A DNA stretch of 64,000 bases from Cylindrospermum sp. FACHB-282 (GCF_014697195.1 NZ_JACJRJ010000031.1:1-64000); one strand, 5' to 3'; counted from the stretch's first letter, positions 14,818-24,959 are shown. Made by a program: numbers and translations. Notes: generated by a model not told the origin, from the sequence alone.

Positions 14818-16677
14818 ATGACAAAGTCATCTTCACCGCTGAAGCACTATCCATATTACTCGATAGTTCCTAGCAAAAATTCATTCAGTGTAATGATCAA
14901 CAAATCCCCTGAAAATCTGGCGTTGTACTGGTTACAGCTAACTATATTTGTGTTGGTTGGCAGCATGACTTCTAGACCCCTGAAGGCACAGACTGTAGAG
15001 ACGGGAAAAGCGCTAAAGGACAATGCCGTCTTTGCTCAACAACTTCCACCATCGCAGGATGTGCAACCATCTTCGCCTTCTCCATTTCCCACACCGCAAC
15101 TACTCCCCCCACCAGGAGAATTACTTGCCCCCTCTGAGCCAACTGCCTCACCTGATGAAAATTTTCCGGTCAATGCTCCGGCAAATATTATTGTTGAGCG
15201 TTTTGAAGTTGTTGGCAGTACAGTATTCAGTTCTGAAGAATTAGCTGAAGTGACTAAGAAATTTACTAAAAACCGAATCTCTTTGGTTGAAGTGTTTCAG
15301 GCTGCTTCTAAAATCACCGAGCTATATATCAAGAATGGTTACATTACCTCTGGTGCTTATATTCCACCTCAAACCATCCAGTCTGGTGTGGTGAAAATTC
15401 AGGTGATTGAAGGTAAATTGGAAGATATCCAGGTAAGTTACCTGAAAAATAGCACTCAGAGACTCAATCCTAATTATATACGCAGTCGCCTAGCAATAGC
15501 TACCAAGGCACCTTTAAATCGGGATCGGCTGCTAGAGGCGCTGCAATTATTGCAACTGAATCCTTTGATTGAAAACTTGTCTGCTGAACTCTCAGCAGGA
15601 TCGCGTTCCGGTGTGAGTGTGCTAAAAGTCGAGATCAGCGAGGCAAAAACCTTTAATACGCAAGTGGTTCTAGATAACGGGCGATCGCCTAGTGTTGGCA
15701 GCTTGCGACGCCGATTAAATGTCTCTGAAGCCAACTTACTGGGATTAGGAGATAGTCTGAGTGTAGGGTACACCAATACTGATGGTAGTAACGCCTTTGA
15801 GGCTAATTACACATTGCCTCTGAATTCACGTAACGGGACGCTGATTTTTAGTGTTGGCTCTGCATCCAGCAATGTTATTGAACGTCCTGTGGACATCCTA
15901 GGTATTGAATCAAATTTTCGTTACTACGAACTGACATTTCGCCAGCCAATATTTCAAACTCCCAGGCAAGAATTTACCCTCGGTTTGTCAGCTTCCCGAA
16001 CAGAAACTGAAGCGTCTTATGATGAAGAAGATCGACAACCTTTTCCCTTGCTGGGGGCGGATAATGAAGGACGCACGAGGTTATCTGTGCTGCGATTTTT
16101 TCAAGAATGGACTGCTCGCAACAGCCAGGAAGTCTTCGCCTTGCGATCGCAATTCAACTTAGGCACTGGTGCGTTTAATGCCACCTTTCATGAACAAGCC
16201 CCTGATGGACGCTTTTTTGCTTGGCGGGGACAAGGGCAGTGGGTACGCCTGTTGGCTTCTGACATGTTACTTTTACTGCGTGGAAACATGCAGTTTGCCT
16301 CTAGAGCACTTGTGCCTCTAGAACAGTTTGGCTTAGGTGGTCAAGAGAGTGTTCGCGGCTACCGCCAAGATTATATCTTGTCAGATAATGGAGCTTTTGC
16401 CTCTGCTGAACTGCAAGTGCCGATTTTGCGCTTACCGAAAAAGGAAGGTATATTACACGTGATACCCTTTGCTGATGTTGGTGTTGTCTGGAATACTGGT
16501 AGAGATGATCCCGAGCCTAATACCCTAGCTGCTGTTGGTTTGGGTTTGCGCTGGACACAGGGCGATCGCTTTACAGCTCGTCTTGACTGGGGAATTCCTT
16601 TAATAGCTGTAGAATCCCAGAACAAAACATGGCAAGAAAATGGTCTACATTTTTCTTTGCAATATAGTCCTTTTTAA
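14818..16677 (+). CDS. Outer-membrane TpsB transporter, ShlB/FhaC/HecB family
   Basis: The 619-aa protein has a hydrophobic export signal that may begin at an internal Met (about residues 36-55), a Pro/Ser-rich linker to about 120, POTRA modules to about 270 (first one IIVERFEVVGSTVFSSEEL), and a C-terminal beta-barrel with the conserved FGLGGQESVRGYRQD motif, where VRGY is diagnostic for the family. These proteins secrete a large TpsA exoprotein or act like Omp85 insertases. No TpsA gene lies next to it, so the partner must be elsewhere. Outer-membrane location follows from the family. Confidence 0.9.
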   Translation: MTKSSSPLKHYPYYSIVPSKNSFSVMINKSPENLALYWLQLTIFVLVGSMTSRPLKAQTVETGKALKDNAVFAQQLPPSQDVQPSSPSPFPTPQLLPPPGELLAPSEPTASPDENFPVNAPANIIVERFEVVGSTVFSSEELAEVTKKFTKNRISLVEVFQAASKITELYIKNGYITSGAYIPPQTIQSGVVKIQVIEGKLEDIQVSYLKNSTQRLNPNYIRSRLAIATKAPLNRDRLLEALQLLQLNPLIENLSAELSAGSRSGVSVLKVEISEAKTFNTQVVLDNGRSPSVGSLRRRLNVSEANLLGLGDSLSVGYTNTDGSNAFEANYTLPLNSRNGTLIFSVGSASSNVIERPVDILGIESNFRYYELTFRQPIFQTPRQEFTLGLSASRTETEASYDEEDRQPFPLLGADNEGRTRLSVLRFFQEWTARNSQEVFALRSQFNLGTGAFNATFHEQAPDGRFFAWRGQGQWVRLLASDMLLLLRGNMQFASRALVPLEQFGLGGQESVRGYRQDYILSDNGAFASAELQVPILRLPKKEGILHVIPFADVGVVWNTGRDDPEPNTLAAVGLGLRWTQGDRFTARLDWGIPLIAVESQNKTWQENGLHFSLQYSPF

Positions 16678-16739
16678 TATATTGGATCTAAATTACATTT
16701 AAATGTTTGATTATGTTGGCAAAACTCTAGTGATTAATA

Positions 16740-17642
16740 TTATTTGCCCAATTTTGACGTCTGGGAGTGCATATCTTCACCGACAATCACATTCAATTGA
16801 TCGCCGACAAGGAGAACAAGCGCACTCATCCACAACCACAGCATTAAAACTATTACAGTCCCTACGGCACCATATACTTTATTGTAGTTGCCGAAATTTG
16901 CGACGTACAGCCGAAATAGGGCCGAAAGAATCGCCCAGAAAATAGCTGCTAAAATCGCCCCTGGCATCATGGGCTTACCTGGGTTCCAAACGCTGGGTCC
17001 ATAGCGATAGATGAAGCCAAAGGCAGAGGCCACCATGCCTAAGGCTAAAGGCCAGAGTAACAGCTGCCAAAGATGTAACAAAAAGACTAAAGAAGCATTT
17101 TTATTAACCACCATTCCTAATAATAGATCGCTAATAAAAACTAAGAAGGAAGCCAGCATCAACAGCAAGATGGTACCAACTGTTAATCCGAGGGAGATGA
17201 GTTTCGCTTTCCAAAAGGGACGGATATTTTGGGTGGGAATTTGATGAATTTGATCAAAGGCAGTCATTGCAGTACTTATAGCCCCTGAAGCCGTCCAAAT
17301 GGCTAATACAAAACTCAGAGAAAACAAACCACTGTTTTTGGAGTTAGCAATTTCTGTAGTCGCAAAATCACTAATCAGACGCAGAACTTCTTCTGGGGCC
17401 ACTTGACTCAGTTGCAGTGCCATTTTTCTAAAGGTGTCTTGCAAGGATTCTGCCAATAAGCCAATGGCTGTAAGCAGGGCAAGAATCGCTGGAAATAGGG
17501 ATAAAATGGCATTAAAGGCGATTTCTGAGGCTAGCCCTAAAAGTCGTCTTTCGATTGTCCTGGCAAATGTTTTTTTAAGGATGGGCCAATTGAGGTGGCG
17601 AAAGAAGCTGATAAAACGAGGCTGTGTCATGATTTGAGTCAC
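16740..17642 (-). CDS. YihY/BrkB family inner-membrane protein
   Basis: The 300-aa product has about six transmembrane helices and the family signatures FNAILSLFPAILALLTAIG near the N-terminus and GAILAAIFWAILSALFRLYV with YGAVGTVIVLMLWLWMSAL near the C-terminus. The family (PF03631) was once annotated as ribonuclease BN; that assignment has been abandoned and the function remains undefined. Length fits the family. It is convergent with the TpsB gene 62 bp away and divergent from the 17805 gene. Confidence 0.9.
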   Translation of the reverse strand: MTQIMTQPRFISFFRHLNWPILKKTFARTIERRLLGLASEIAFNAILSLFPAILALLTAIGLLAESLQDTFRKMALQLSQVAPEEVLRLISDFATTEIANSKNSGLFSLSFVLAIWTASGAISTAMTAFDQIHQIPTQNIRPFWKAKLISLGLTVGTILLLMLASFLVFISDLLLGMVVNKNASLVFLLHLWQLLLWPLALGMVASAFGFIYRYGPSVWNPGKPMMPGAILAAIFWAILSALFRLYVANFGNYNKVYGAVGTVIVLMLWLWMSALVLLVGDQLNVIVGEDMHSQTSKLGK

Positions 17643-17804
17643 ACTTGGTTAGTTTCCTCAACTTTGCCAGATATTACGTGGTGATCGCATCATCTTTTTG
17701 ACCTATCAGGGCATAATTCCTTAAAAGCAGGATATGTTGCTACCAGCAAGGAATAATGTGAAAGTGGGTTATTTAGCACCTATTTACTACGCTTAACCAA
17801 AATA

Positions 17805-18296
17805 ATGACGGACAATATTGATAAATCTACACATTTAACACAACAGTGGCTGGCGGAAATTCACGCCCTTAAACAGCAGATGGCCCAACTTCAGAGTGAG
17901 CGCGATGAGGCTTGGGAAAGTTCGCAAAAATGGCGTAAACTCTTTAACACTGAAGCAGAACAACGGCGCACCGATGCCCAAATGTCCCAACAGGCGATCG
18001 CCTCAATTAAAGCAGAACTACATAAAGTCCAGGGTATTGACGCCAAAACACTACCTGACGCCACAACAGCGATCATAATTCAACAAGAAATAGCTCAAAT
18101 CAAATCTGTCGAGGAATTGAAAACCAAATTTATCGCCCTTGTTAAAGAACGCGATCGCCTATTGCAAGCTTTGAAACTTGAGCAAGACAACCACGCCCAA
18201 ACCCGTAAAAGCCTCACCACTGCCTTGGGTGATGCCATCGACAGCCTAGCAAGGGAGCGGAGCGCTGGGGAACAGGGAACAAAGGAAACTTCTTAA
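17805..18296 (+). CDS. Hypothetical coiled-coil protein, 163 aa
   Basis: A soluble protein rich in Gln, Glu, Lys and Ala with heptad-like coiled-coil regions at about 15-60 and 95-150; no enzyme motif is seen. ATG at 17805 follows AACCAAAATA, without a strong ribosome-binding site. The last 15 or so residues (ERSAGEQGTKETS) are encoded by a GC-rich stretch resembling dispersed repeats of this group, suggesting a repeat-derived C-terminus. The neighbours are YihY on one side and convergent thrC on the other. Function unknown. Confidence 0.65.
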   Translation: MTDNIDKSTHLTQQWLAEIHALKQQMAQLQSERDEAWESSQKWRKLFNTEAEQRRTDAQMSQQAIASIKAELHKVQGIDAKTLPDATTAIIIQQEIAQIKSVEELKTKFIALVKERDRLLQALKLEQDNHAQTRKSLTTALGDAIDSLARERSAGEQGTKETS

Positions 18297-18334
18297 TGCT
18301 TAATTTAAAATGAAGAATTAAGAAGTTTGAATTG

Positions 18335-19426
18335 TTAAAATCCCATAGCCTCAGCTACTGCTTTGATTTCCGCCGGGATACCCTGTTTAAATTGACTGTG
18401 ACTATGTTTAATAGCTGTATCCGGGTCTTTGAGTCCATTACCTGTGAGAATACAAACTACTGTTGCACCTGTAGGAATTTGGTCTTTCACCTGCAATAAC
18501 CCAGCTACAGAAGCAGCACTGGCAGGTTCGCAGAAAATGCCCTCTGAGGCCGCTAAAAGTCGATAAGCATCCAGAATTTCCTCATCAGTCACAGCTTTGA
18601 AGCTTCCCTGACTGGCTGATTGGGCGGCGATCGCTTTTTCCCAGCTAGCAGGATTACCAATGCGAATGGCTGTAGCTAGGGTTTCCGGATGGGCCACTGG
18701 TTGACCGGTGACTAATGGGGCTGCACCTGCTGCTTGGAAACCCATCATCCGGGGTAAGCGATCGCATTTTCCAGCTTGATGATATTGACAAAATCCCATC
18801 CAATATGCTGTGATATTACCCGCATTACCTACGGGGATGCACAGCCAATCTGGGGCATCACCCAGGGCATCAACAATTTCAAAAGCTCCGGTTTTCTGCC
18901 CTTCTAGGCGGTAGGGGTTGACGGAATTCACCAAGGTGATCGGATAACTTGCGGCCATCTCGCGGACAATTTCCAACGCTTGGTCAAAATTACCTTTAAT
19001 AGCCAGTACTTCTGCCCCATAAAGTAACGCCTGAGCCAACTTACCCAGAGCCACATAGCCATCGGGAATCAGCACAAAGGCACTCATACCCCCACGCCTA
19101 GCATAAGCAGCCGCTGCGGCAGAGGTGTTGCCCGTACTGGCACAAATAACTGCCTTCGCCCCTGCTTCCTTAGCCTTGGAAATTGCCATTGTCATTCCCC
19201 GGTCTTTAAAACTACCAGTGGGGTTAAGACCGTCATATTTCACAAACACCCGCACTTGTCTGCCAATGCGTTCTGCGATCGCCGGCACTGGTATCAAGGG
19301 AGTATTACCTTCCAACAAAGTGACAACAGGGGTATGTTCACTCACAGGCAAGTATTCACGATAGGCTTCTATCAGTCCGGGCCAGGGTTGGCGATAAGAT
19401 TTAGCAGCAGACAAGCTCAATGTCAC
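18335..19426 (-). CDS. thrC: Threonine synthase
   Basis: This PLP enzyme converts O-phosphohomoserine to threonine. The 363-aa protein has the PLP-lysine motif [10 protein letters not shown] (K74), the phosphate-binding [15 protein letters not shown] block, and a late [12 protein letters not shown] motif. Length fits the short bacterial type. It has no linked thrA or thrB. An intergenic region with a possible 35-aa membrane peptide gene lies upstream. Confidence 0.95.
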   Translation of the reverse strand: MTLSLSAAKSYRQPWPGLIEAYREYLPVSEHTPVVTLLEGNTPLIPVPAIAERIGRQVRVFVKYDGLNPTGSFKDRGMTMAISKAKEAGAKAVICASTGNTSAAAAAYARRGGMSAFVLIPDGYVALGKLAQALLYGAEVLAIKGNFDQALEIVREMAASYPITLVNSVNPYRLEGQKTGAFEIVDALGDAPDWLCIPVGNAGNITAYWMGFCQYHQAGKCDRLPRMMGFQAAGAAPLVTGQPVAHPETLATAIRIGNPASWEKAIAAQSASQGSFKAVTDEEILDAYRLLAASEGIFCEPASAASVAGLLQVKDQIPTGATVVCILTGNGLKDPDTAIKHSHSQFKQGIPAEIKAVAEAMGF

Positions 19427-19526
19427 GGGATTTAAAACTTCTTAACTAAGGATTGGATCTTTGAAATTGGGGAGTGCAGGATTAAGAAAAGAAAGAAAGG
19501 GAATTTTTCTTTGCTTCCAGATCCTA

Positions 19527-19564
19527 GTACCTCAATTCCCCAAGAATATTATTTCTTGAGGTAC
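19527..19564. repeat. Inverted repeat downstream of the 35-aa ORF
   Basis: GTACCTCAA (19527-19535) pairs perfectly with TTGAGGTAC (19556-19564); an inner AAGAA/TTCTT pair extends the structure. It lies 20 bp after the stop of the small minus-strand ORF and could end its transcript, although no T-run follows. Confidence 0.45.
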
Positions 19565-19584
19565 ACAAGCCCCACTGGCCAATT

Positions 19585-19692
19585 TTATTTTATGTAGTTT
19601 GTCAAACACTCAACGTATTTCATGTAGTTTTTTGCATAAATGGCAAAAAGTAGGGCGATAAGCAATACAAGCATAATAGACTGGCTAATCAT
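19585..19692 (-). CDS. Possible 35-aa single-span membrane protein
   Basis: ATG at 19692 opens a 35-codon frame, MISQSIMLVLLIALLFAIYA followed by a polar, basic tail of about 15 residues. This is one clean transmembrane helix (about residues 6-20) with a hydrophilic C-terminus, the shape of small thylakoid or envelope subunits, but it matches no photosystem, cytochrome b6f or NDH small subunit I can recall. A weak AGG lies about 8 nt before the start. It is upstream of thrC on the same strand with its own inverted repeat behind it. Too short for normal gene finders; it needs conservation data. Confidence 0.45.
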   Translation of the reverse strand: MISQSIMLVLLIALLFAIYAKNYMKYVECLTNYIK

Positions 19693-19912
19693 CAAGTACA
19701 CCTAAGTATCATCCAGTGGCAGGAAACTTTCCATAACACAGGGTCGATGTTTTCTCTATAACCGAGCCTTTATGATCACAGTCGCTTATAACTAAACGGG
19801 GAAATCATTAGAGTGTGTGATTAAAATCATACAATAATGTAATAAAGCTTATAATTACATTATTATAATATCTCTAATGGTGTGAGTTGAGTTTTAGATT
19901 TAATAATTAGCT

Positions 19913-20113
19913 ATGACTATGTCTACTTGTTCATCTCGTCGCGTTTCTCATTCCCAAACCCAGACCGACTGGGCCAGCAAGTTAACCACAGACTATTATC
20001 CAGACGATCAGCAAACCAAATTTATGCATTTACAAGCGGAGGTAGAATCTCTGCTAGAGCAGTTGCAAAACCTGAAGAGCCAGCGGCTAGACGGTACTCA
20101 CCAGGCAGAATAA
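19913..20113 (+). CDS. Hypothetical small protein with C-terminal coiled coil, 66 aa
   Basis: Residues 1-35 are Ser/Thr-rich and polar; residues 36-58 (KFMHLQAEVESLLEQLQNL) form a strong coiled-coil heptad pattern. ATG at 19913 or 19919 may be used. The AT-rich upstream region (19790-19910) is typical of a cyanobacterial promoter. The gene is convergent with the 20171-22555 gene. Family not recognised. Confidence 0.6.
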   Translation: MTMSTCSSRRVSHSQTQTDWASKLTTDYYPDDQQTKFMHLQAEVESLLEQLQNLKSQRLDGTHQAE

Positions 20114-20170
20114 TTCATTGTTCTAGACAGTATTCGTCTGTGTTGCCCTAGCTTGGACTTTCCCAAGATA

Positions 20171-22555
20171 TTATTCAAAGCGCTGATTAGTCTCTGACCA
20201 GCGCTGCAAGCTGTAGCCATTAGGGTTTTCTACCAATAAAGCTAGAGATTGCCCATCGCCAAGTTTAGCGATCGCTATCAATCTTTGATCAGAATTTTTC
20301 TGAAAGTCACTATAAATTACATTACCACTATCGGAAACAATGAGGGTACGGTGATGTCCTTGATTTTTGACCGTCGCTAAATTTCCCGATACTTGCTGAT
20401 TTAAAGATGCGATGGCTGCCTCAGAAATAGTCAGCACCACTTCAGGCTTGGCATTATTAGTTAAATCAATCACTTGCACAGGCCAATCACCCAATTGTTG
20501 CTGCATCTGCTGAAAGCTAGGAATAGCAGCAGGCAGAAGATTACCGGATTGCTGTAAAGAACGCCATACAGTGAGTAGCATTACCTTTATCCCTTGGGGA
20601 TTCTGTTGATATAGTTCTTGGAAAGTGATGGGTGATGGTTGCACCCATTCCAGTGCGGCATCTGTTAGCGCTAAAGGTTTAGATTGGAGAGCATTGTGTT
20701 GATTCTGAGAAATTATTGCGCCAGCAACTAAGAGACGCAAAACCCCACGACGCAATTGCACCCCTTTAATAGTTGCGGTGGTGATTTGCTGTTCCCCATT
20801 TGGCAGCCAGACAACTATCTCAATTGCAGAGTCAGAGATGATCCCCAAAGTTTCCCAAAGAAATCTGCCTGGGGAATTTTTGGGTAGGCGCAAATTCCCA
20901 AAGGGGAAATTTAGCCAACTTTGACCATCATGAAATGCACTCACCTGCACCTGATACCAAACTTGATTATCCGTAAGTTTTAAATCTGCTTTCGGATCTG
21001 CTTGCAACCACTCACCTTGATTAACCTGGATAATTTTTTGCACCGAACCCACAATCTGGCTAGGGTGAGGAGAGGGAACTTGAGATTTTGTCACCTCACC
21101 ATTGAGTTTTGCTAACAGACCTTGAATATAGGCTAGAGTTTTTGGGGTGATTTTTGGCTGGGAGTTCAACCAGGAATTAGCAGATGCTTCCCCCTGGCGA
21201 ATTGCTAACATCAAACCCACCCAAGCTTGCACCTCTGGCTGATTGGGGTTTACCTGCAACGCCACTGCTGCGCGATTCCACAACCGTCCTCCATTCACTT
21301 TCAGCAAGCTGGCAATTTCTTGGACATCATTGGGTGAGGACTCAAATACCTGTAAAGCTTTTGTCCATCGACCATCCATCAAATCTGCCAGCACCTGTTG
21401 ACTAGGACTGGCCCAATTTTTATCTGCTTGGTTTTTGGTGAGTTGGGAGTGCAAGCGAATCAAATCCATTTGCGCTTGCGCCGCCTCTGGTAGAGTATTT
21501 TGGCGCTGTTTCTGGATATCTTTCAACCATTCAAAAGCTGGTGTCCACAGCCCGCTACGGGCAAGTAAGAGAGCATTTTTGTAAGCAGAATCCTCAAGGG
21601 CTGGAGGGATGAGGGTAATTTCCTCCAGTTGCACCGGCTTGAGGAATAACTTGATCGATTTGACTTGGTAAACTTGCAAGTGCGGTTCTAAACCTACTGT
21701 TTGATCTATAACTAACTCTTTGGCGCCACCACCAGTCACCTGCTGCCATTTGGGCGTGTGTCCACTAAGACTTGACCAAGATAACATTTGGTGTAGGTTG
21801 GTGCGTTGAGGATTGTAGTAGATAATGTAACCATAGGCGATGGGCTGCGCCCCGCTGGATGCGATCGCACTAGTTCCTTGTTGGCGCTGACCCCGTAGAT
21901 AAAACCAAGCCCCTGATGATGGTGTATGGTCTTCAAAGGGTTTCACTTCCGTTAAAGGTAGGGAAATTTCAGCATCCTGGTTTTCTGATGTAGCCTTGAC
22001 CCAGGTAGAGTCTACAAAGGATTCTTCAGCATCTGTTATCGGCAGTTGAGTTGCTAGATGGTAGTAAGTTTCTGGCTGTGATTGGAATTCCAAGTCATCT
22101 GAACGCTGATAAACCCTCAATTCCACAATTTCTTGACAATCAGACTGACAATTGGCACGCTTTTGAAAAATTGGCAGCAAAAACGAGTTTTGGGCCTCTT
22201 CATCTAAAAACAGCGTAGCCCCAGCTATTTGTTTTTGTTCACTCAGGCTGAGTTGAATTTCTGTGAGGGTTTGGGGGCGTTCATGGTTACCAAGAGGGAT
22301 TTGTGCCCATTTTGGTAAAATTTTATTCAGCCCACTTAGTTGATCTGGATTGAAAATATAGAGAATGCTAATCCAGGCAAAAGCCATAATTAAGCCACCA
22401 CTGCCCAATAAAAACCCTAGCGCTAGGGTTGACGACAGCCAACTTCCCCGGTGAGACTTTGTTTGAGGTTTTTTGGGGATACCTTTAGTTGCATTTGGAT
22501 ACTGCCGATTAAGTTTAGATGCTTTTGGCTTCAGCTTACGCCAGGGATTTGCCAT
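20171..22555 (-). CDS. Hypothetical large membrane-anchored protein, 794 aa
   Basis: A basic, Lys/Pro-rich N-terminal segment (1-38) precedes a single transmembrane helix at about 40-67. The remaining 720 residues are soluble, contain a cysteine pair near 135-140 (CQSDC), an alpha-helical repeat-like part at about 325-470, and beta-rich segments rich in Gln and Ser after it. No catalytic motif was found. The design (short cytoplasmic basic tail, one anchor, large extracytoplasmic part) suggests a periplasmic or envelope protein. I recognise no named family. Confidence 0.65.
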   Translation of the reverse strand: MANPWRKLKPKASKLNRQYPNATKGIPKKPQTKSHRGSWLSSTLALGFLLGSGGLIMAFAWISILYIFNPDQLSGLNKILPKWAQIPLGNHERPQTLTEIQLSLSEQKQIAGATLFLDEEAQNSFLLPIFQKRANCQSDCQEIVELRVYQRSDDLEFQSQPETYYHLATQLPITDAEESFVDSTWVKATSENQDAEISLPLTEVKPFEDHTPSSGAWFYLRGQRQQGTSAIASSGAQPIAYGYIIYYNPQRTNLHQMLSWSSLSGHTPKWQQVTGGGAKELVIDQTVGLEPHLQVYQVKSIKLFLKPVQLEEITLIPPALEDSAYKNALLLARSGLWTPAFEWLKDIQKQRQNTLPEAAQAQMDLIRLHSQLTKNQADKNWASPSQQVLADLMDGRWTKALQVFESSPNDVQEIASLLKVNGGRLWNRAAVALQVNPNQPEVQAWVGLMLAIRQGEASANSWLNSQPKITPKTLAYIQGLLAKLNGEVTKSQVPSPHPSQIVGSVQKIIQVNQGEWLQADPKADLKLTDNQVWYQVQVSAFHDGQSWLNFPFGNLRLPKNSPGRFLWETLGIISDSAIEIVVWLPNGEQQITTATIKGVQLRRGVLRLLVAGAIISQNQHNALQSKPLALTDAALEWVQPSPITFQELYQQNPQGIKVMLLTVWRSLQQSGNLLPAAIPSFQQMQQQLGDWPVQVIDLTNNAKPEVVLTISEAAIASLNQQVSGNLATVKNQGHHRTLIVSDSGNVIYSDFQKNSDQRLIAIAKLGDGQSLALLVENPNGYSLQRWSETNQRFE

Positions 22556-22815
22556 ATTAGTTCTTAGTCATTCCAGGTGGTCTATATTTAGGCTTGATGT
22601 TTTTTGTTTTATAAAAGCACTTGCAAAAGTTGCCTATAACTATAGCGGTTAAAGTGAGTAACTCGAAGCCCGAATGTTTAATTGAATGAGTCCCCTGGGA
22701 ACGCGGAAAAGTTTAAGTATTAAACAAGAAATTACCGCATTAAAGTTAACTAACATAAATTCAGTGCATTCTCTCTAGTGTGGGCAGGATGATTAGTAAT
22801 AGACTCAGGGGTTAA

Positions 22816-24603
22816 GTGTGCATAGGGTGTAAAAAGTTGAAAGTTAGACTTGGTGACCGCAGCGATCGTAAAGCTTGGATGCTCCTATGGCTAATAATTG
22901 GAGCAGTGAACGGAGTTACACAAAAAGCGTTTGCCCAAGAGTACAAGGATGCAGAAATTACTCAGGTACAAGAAAGCGCAGAACCACAGGAGAGTATAGA
23001 TTTAAATTTTACCCTTAACCCTATCTCCCCTGAGGAGCAATCTTCAGAACCTACCGATGATCCGATGGCACAAGTCACATCGGTATCTCAACTCAAAGAC
23101 GTGCAAGCCACAGATTGGGCATTCCAAGCATTACAGTCTTTAGTAGAACGCTATGGTTGCATAGCAGGTTATCCAGATAGCACCTATCGCGGTAATCGCG
23201 CGTTAACTCGATATGAATTTGCCGCAGGTGTAAATGCCTGCTTAGATAGAGTCAATGAATTAATCGCCACAGCCAGCAGTGATCTAAGCAGCCGTGAAGA
23301 TTTAGCAACTTTACAAAAATTACAAACAGAATTTGCCCCCGAATTAGCCACTTTGCGGGGTCGAGTCGATAAGTTAGAAGCCCGCACTGCCGAAATTGCC
23401 GCCAACCAATTCTCACCCACAACGAAACTTCATGGAACATTCGTAGTTGGCCTTCAAGGGCGGACTAGTAATCGTGGTGACGTTAATCCCAGAGATGGAA
23501 TTAAAGATACCAATGATAGTGGGACTAATGCTAACGTCATCACCTACACACGGCTGGATTTAGTTAGTCAATTCTCCCCCCGCAGTTTCTTATGGACAAG
23601 TATCACAGATGTTCAGGGTGCCACGTCTCCCAGATTTCCTAGTGTTGACCCTTATAGTGGTTTTAATACTAATGTTGTACTTGGCTACCAATATCTTGCT
23701 CCTCAACCGCGCATAAGTGACTTGTTTTTTAACTGGCAGGCTACTGATAATTTAGTCCTGCGAGTGGGTGCAGCGGGCATGGATTTGGTAACTAATTTCC
23801 GCCCTCTCAAGCGAACACTAGGCCCTGATTTAGGTGCATTATCTCGTATTGGACAAAGAAACCCGATTTTATTTACCGGGTTTGGACGCGCTGGTGCCGC
23901 TGTTGATTGGCAATTTGCCAAAAATGCCAGTTTGCAGGCAGTTTATTCTAGTAATAACCCTGGTAATCCCGGTAATGAAAGCGGTTTATTTGATGGTAAC
24001 ACTACTGCTGGTGTGCAATTGCAGGTAGCACCAACTAAATCGCTTGATTTATCTTTATATTACGTTAATAATTACGCCTCAGATGGTTGTATGCAGACCT
24101 TTCTTGGCGATGACTGCTTAACTGGCTCCAAAGACAGCGGAGGCAATTTACAAACCGGACAGCCTCTACAAACCAATGCTGTTGGTGCTTCTGTAAATTG
24201 GCAAATTACATCCGGTATTAACTTGGGTGGGTGGGCTGGTTATACTAGTTCTCACATTCCGGGGCTTTCGGGCACTGTAGAGACGACGAATTACATGGCA
24301 TATCTGAATTTTCCTGATTTATTTGCCAAGGGAAACTTCGGCGGAATTTATGTTGGACAACCGCCTAAAATCATCAGTAGCGACTTACCTGTAGGAAACA
24401 ATGTCCCTGGACTGATAAATGGTGATGGGGGACAACCAGGGGGACAACCAGGAACAACGACTCACATTGAAGCATTTTATCGTTTCCGGCTTACAGATAA
24501 CATCCATATCACACCTGGGATAATTCATATCATAGAGCCTGGTAATACACCTGATAGCGACCCAGTGACTATCGGCATCATCCGCAGCACTTTTCTGTTT
24601 TAA
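22816..24603 (+). CDS. SLH-domain outer-membrane porin (iron-uptake porin / OprB type)
   Basis: The 595-aa product starts at GTG and carries an export signal (about 20-41, ending AFA-QE). An S-layer-homology domain at about 93-147 includes VSQLKDVQATDWAFQALQSL and RYEFAAGVNACLDRV. A coiled coil at about 160-195 and a C-terminal beta-barrel of some 390 residues follow, ending in TFLF with a terminal aromatic. This is the standard layout of cyanobacterial porins, where the SLH domain binds the pyruvylated cell wall. Barrels of this type pass inorganic ions, including iron. It stands alone between the divergent 794-aa gene and convergent ispH. No Fur box was identified. Confidence 0.92.
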   Translation: MCIGCKKLKVRLGDRSDRKAWMLLWLIIGAVNGVTQKAFAQEYKDAEITQVQESAEPQESIDLNFTLNPISPEEQSSEPTDDPMAQVTSVSQLKDVQATDWAFQALQSLVERYGCIAGYPDSTYRGNRALTRYEFAAGVNACLDRVNELIATASSDLSSREDLATLQKLQTEFAPELATLRGRVDKLEARTAEIAANQFSPTTKLHGTFVVGLQGRTSNRGDVNPRDGIKDTNDSGTNANVITYTRLDLVSQFSPRSFLWTSITDVQGATSPRFPSVDPYSGFNTNVVLGYQYLAPQPRISDLFFNWQATDNLVLRVGAAGMDLVTNFRPLKRTLGPDLGALSRIGQRNPILFTGFGRAGAAVDWQFAKNASLQAVYSSNNPGNPGNESGLFDGNTTAGVQLQVAPTKSLDLSLYYVNNYASDGCMQTFLGDDCLTGSKDSGGNLQTGQPLQTNAVGASVNWQITSGINLGGWAGYTSSHIPGLSGTVETTNYMAYLNFPDLFAKGNFGGIYVGQPPKIISSDLPVGNNVPGLINGDGGQPGGQPGTTTHIEAFYRFRLTDNIHITPGIIHIIEPGNTPDSDPVTIGIIRSTFLF

Positions 24604-24724
24604 TTTTGCTCTGGGCTATATCCTCAGATATAAGCGTTTTAAAAGTGTGTTTTCTTCTAGAGCTACCAAAAGTCATCGCTCTATTTTGCCGAGCAACTAT
24701 TTGCTATGGGAAATAGATATAAAA

Positions 24725-24749
24725 AAGGTTTGGTAGTGAACCAAACCTT
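24725..24749 (-). terminator. Strong minus-strand terminator with T-run
   Basis: AAGGTTTGGT (24725-24734) and ACCAAACCTT (24740-24749) form a perfect 10-bp stem with a 5-nt loop. Read on the minus strand the stem is followed by TTTTTT. It is 210 bp past the ispH stop, behind another hairpin at 24900-24931, so it may end a separate small transcript. Confidence 0.7.
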
Positions 24750-24899
24750 GATATAAATCCAGTGCATAACAACATCCCAAACCAATTTACTCATTCTTTT
24801 TTTAATCGGGCATCTCCCTATGGGATGTATGCAAATATGCTGAAAGCTGATATAGCAATTCTATTTGAGTTGCGAGAATTTACCCAGGTAAGATAAAAT

Positions 24900-24931
24900 C
24901 ACACCCCTCTTAGCTACTAAAAAGGGGTGTG
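24900..24931 (-). terminator. Terminator hairpin after ispH
   Basis: CACACCCCT (24900-24908) pairs with AGGGGTGTG (24923-24931); on the minus strand it is followed by ATTTTATC. It lies 28 bp after the ispH stop. Confidence 0.75.
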
Positions 24932-24959
24932 TTGCCGCTTAAACGACAGTTGCAATCAA

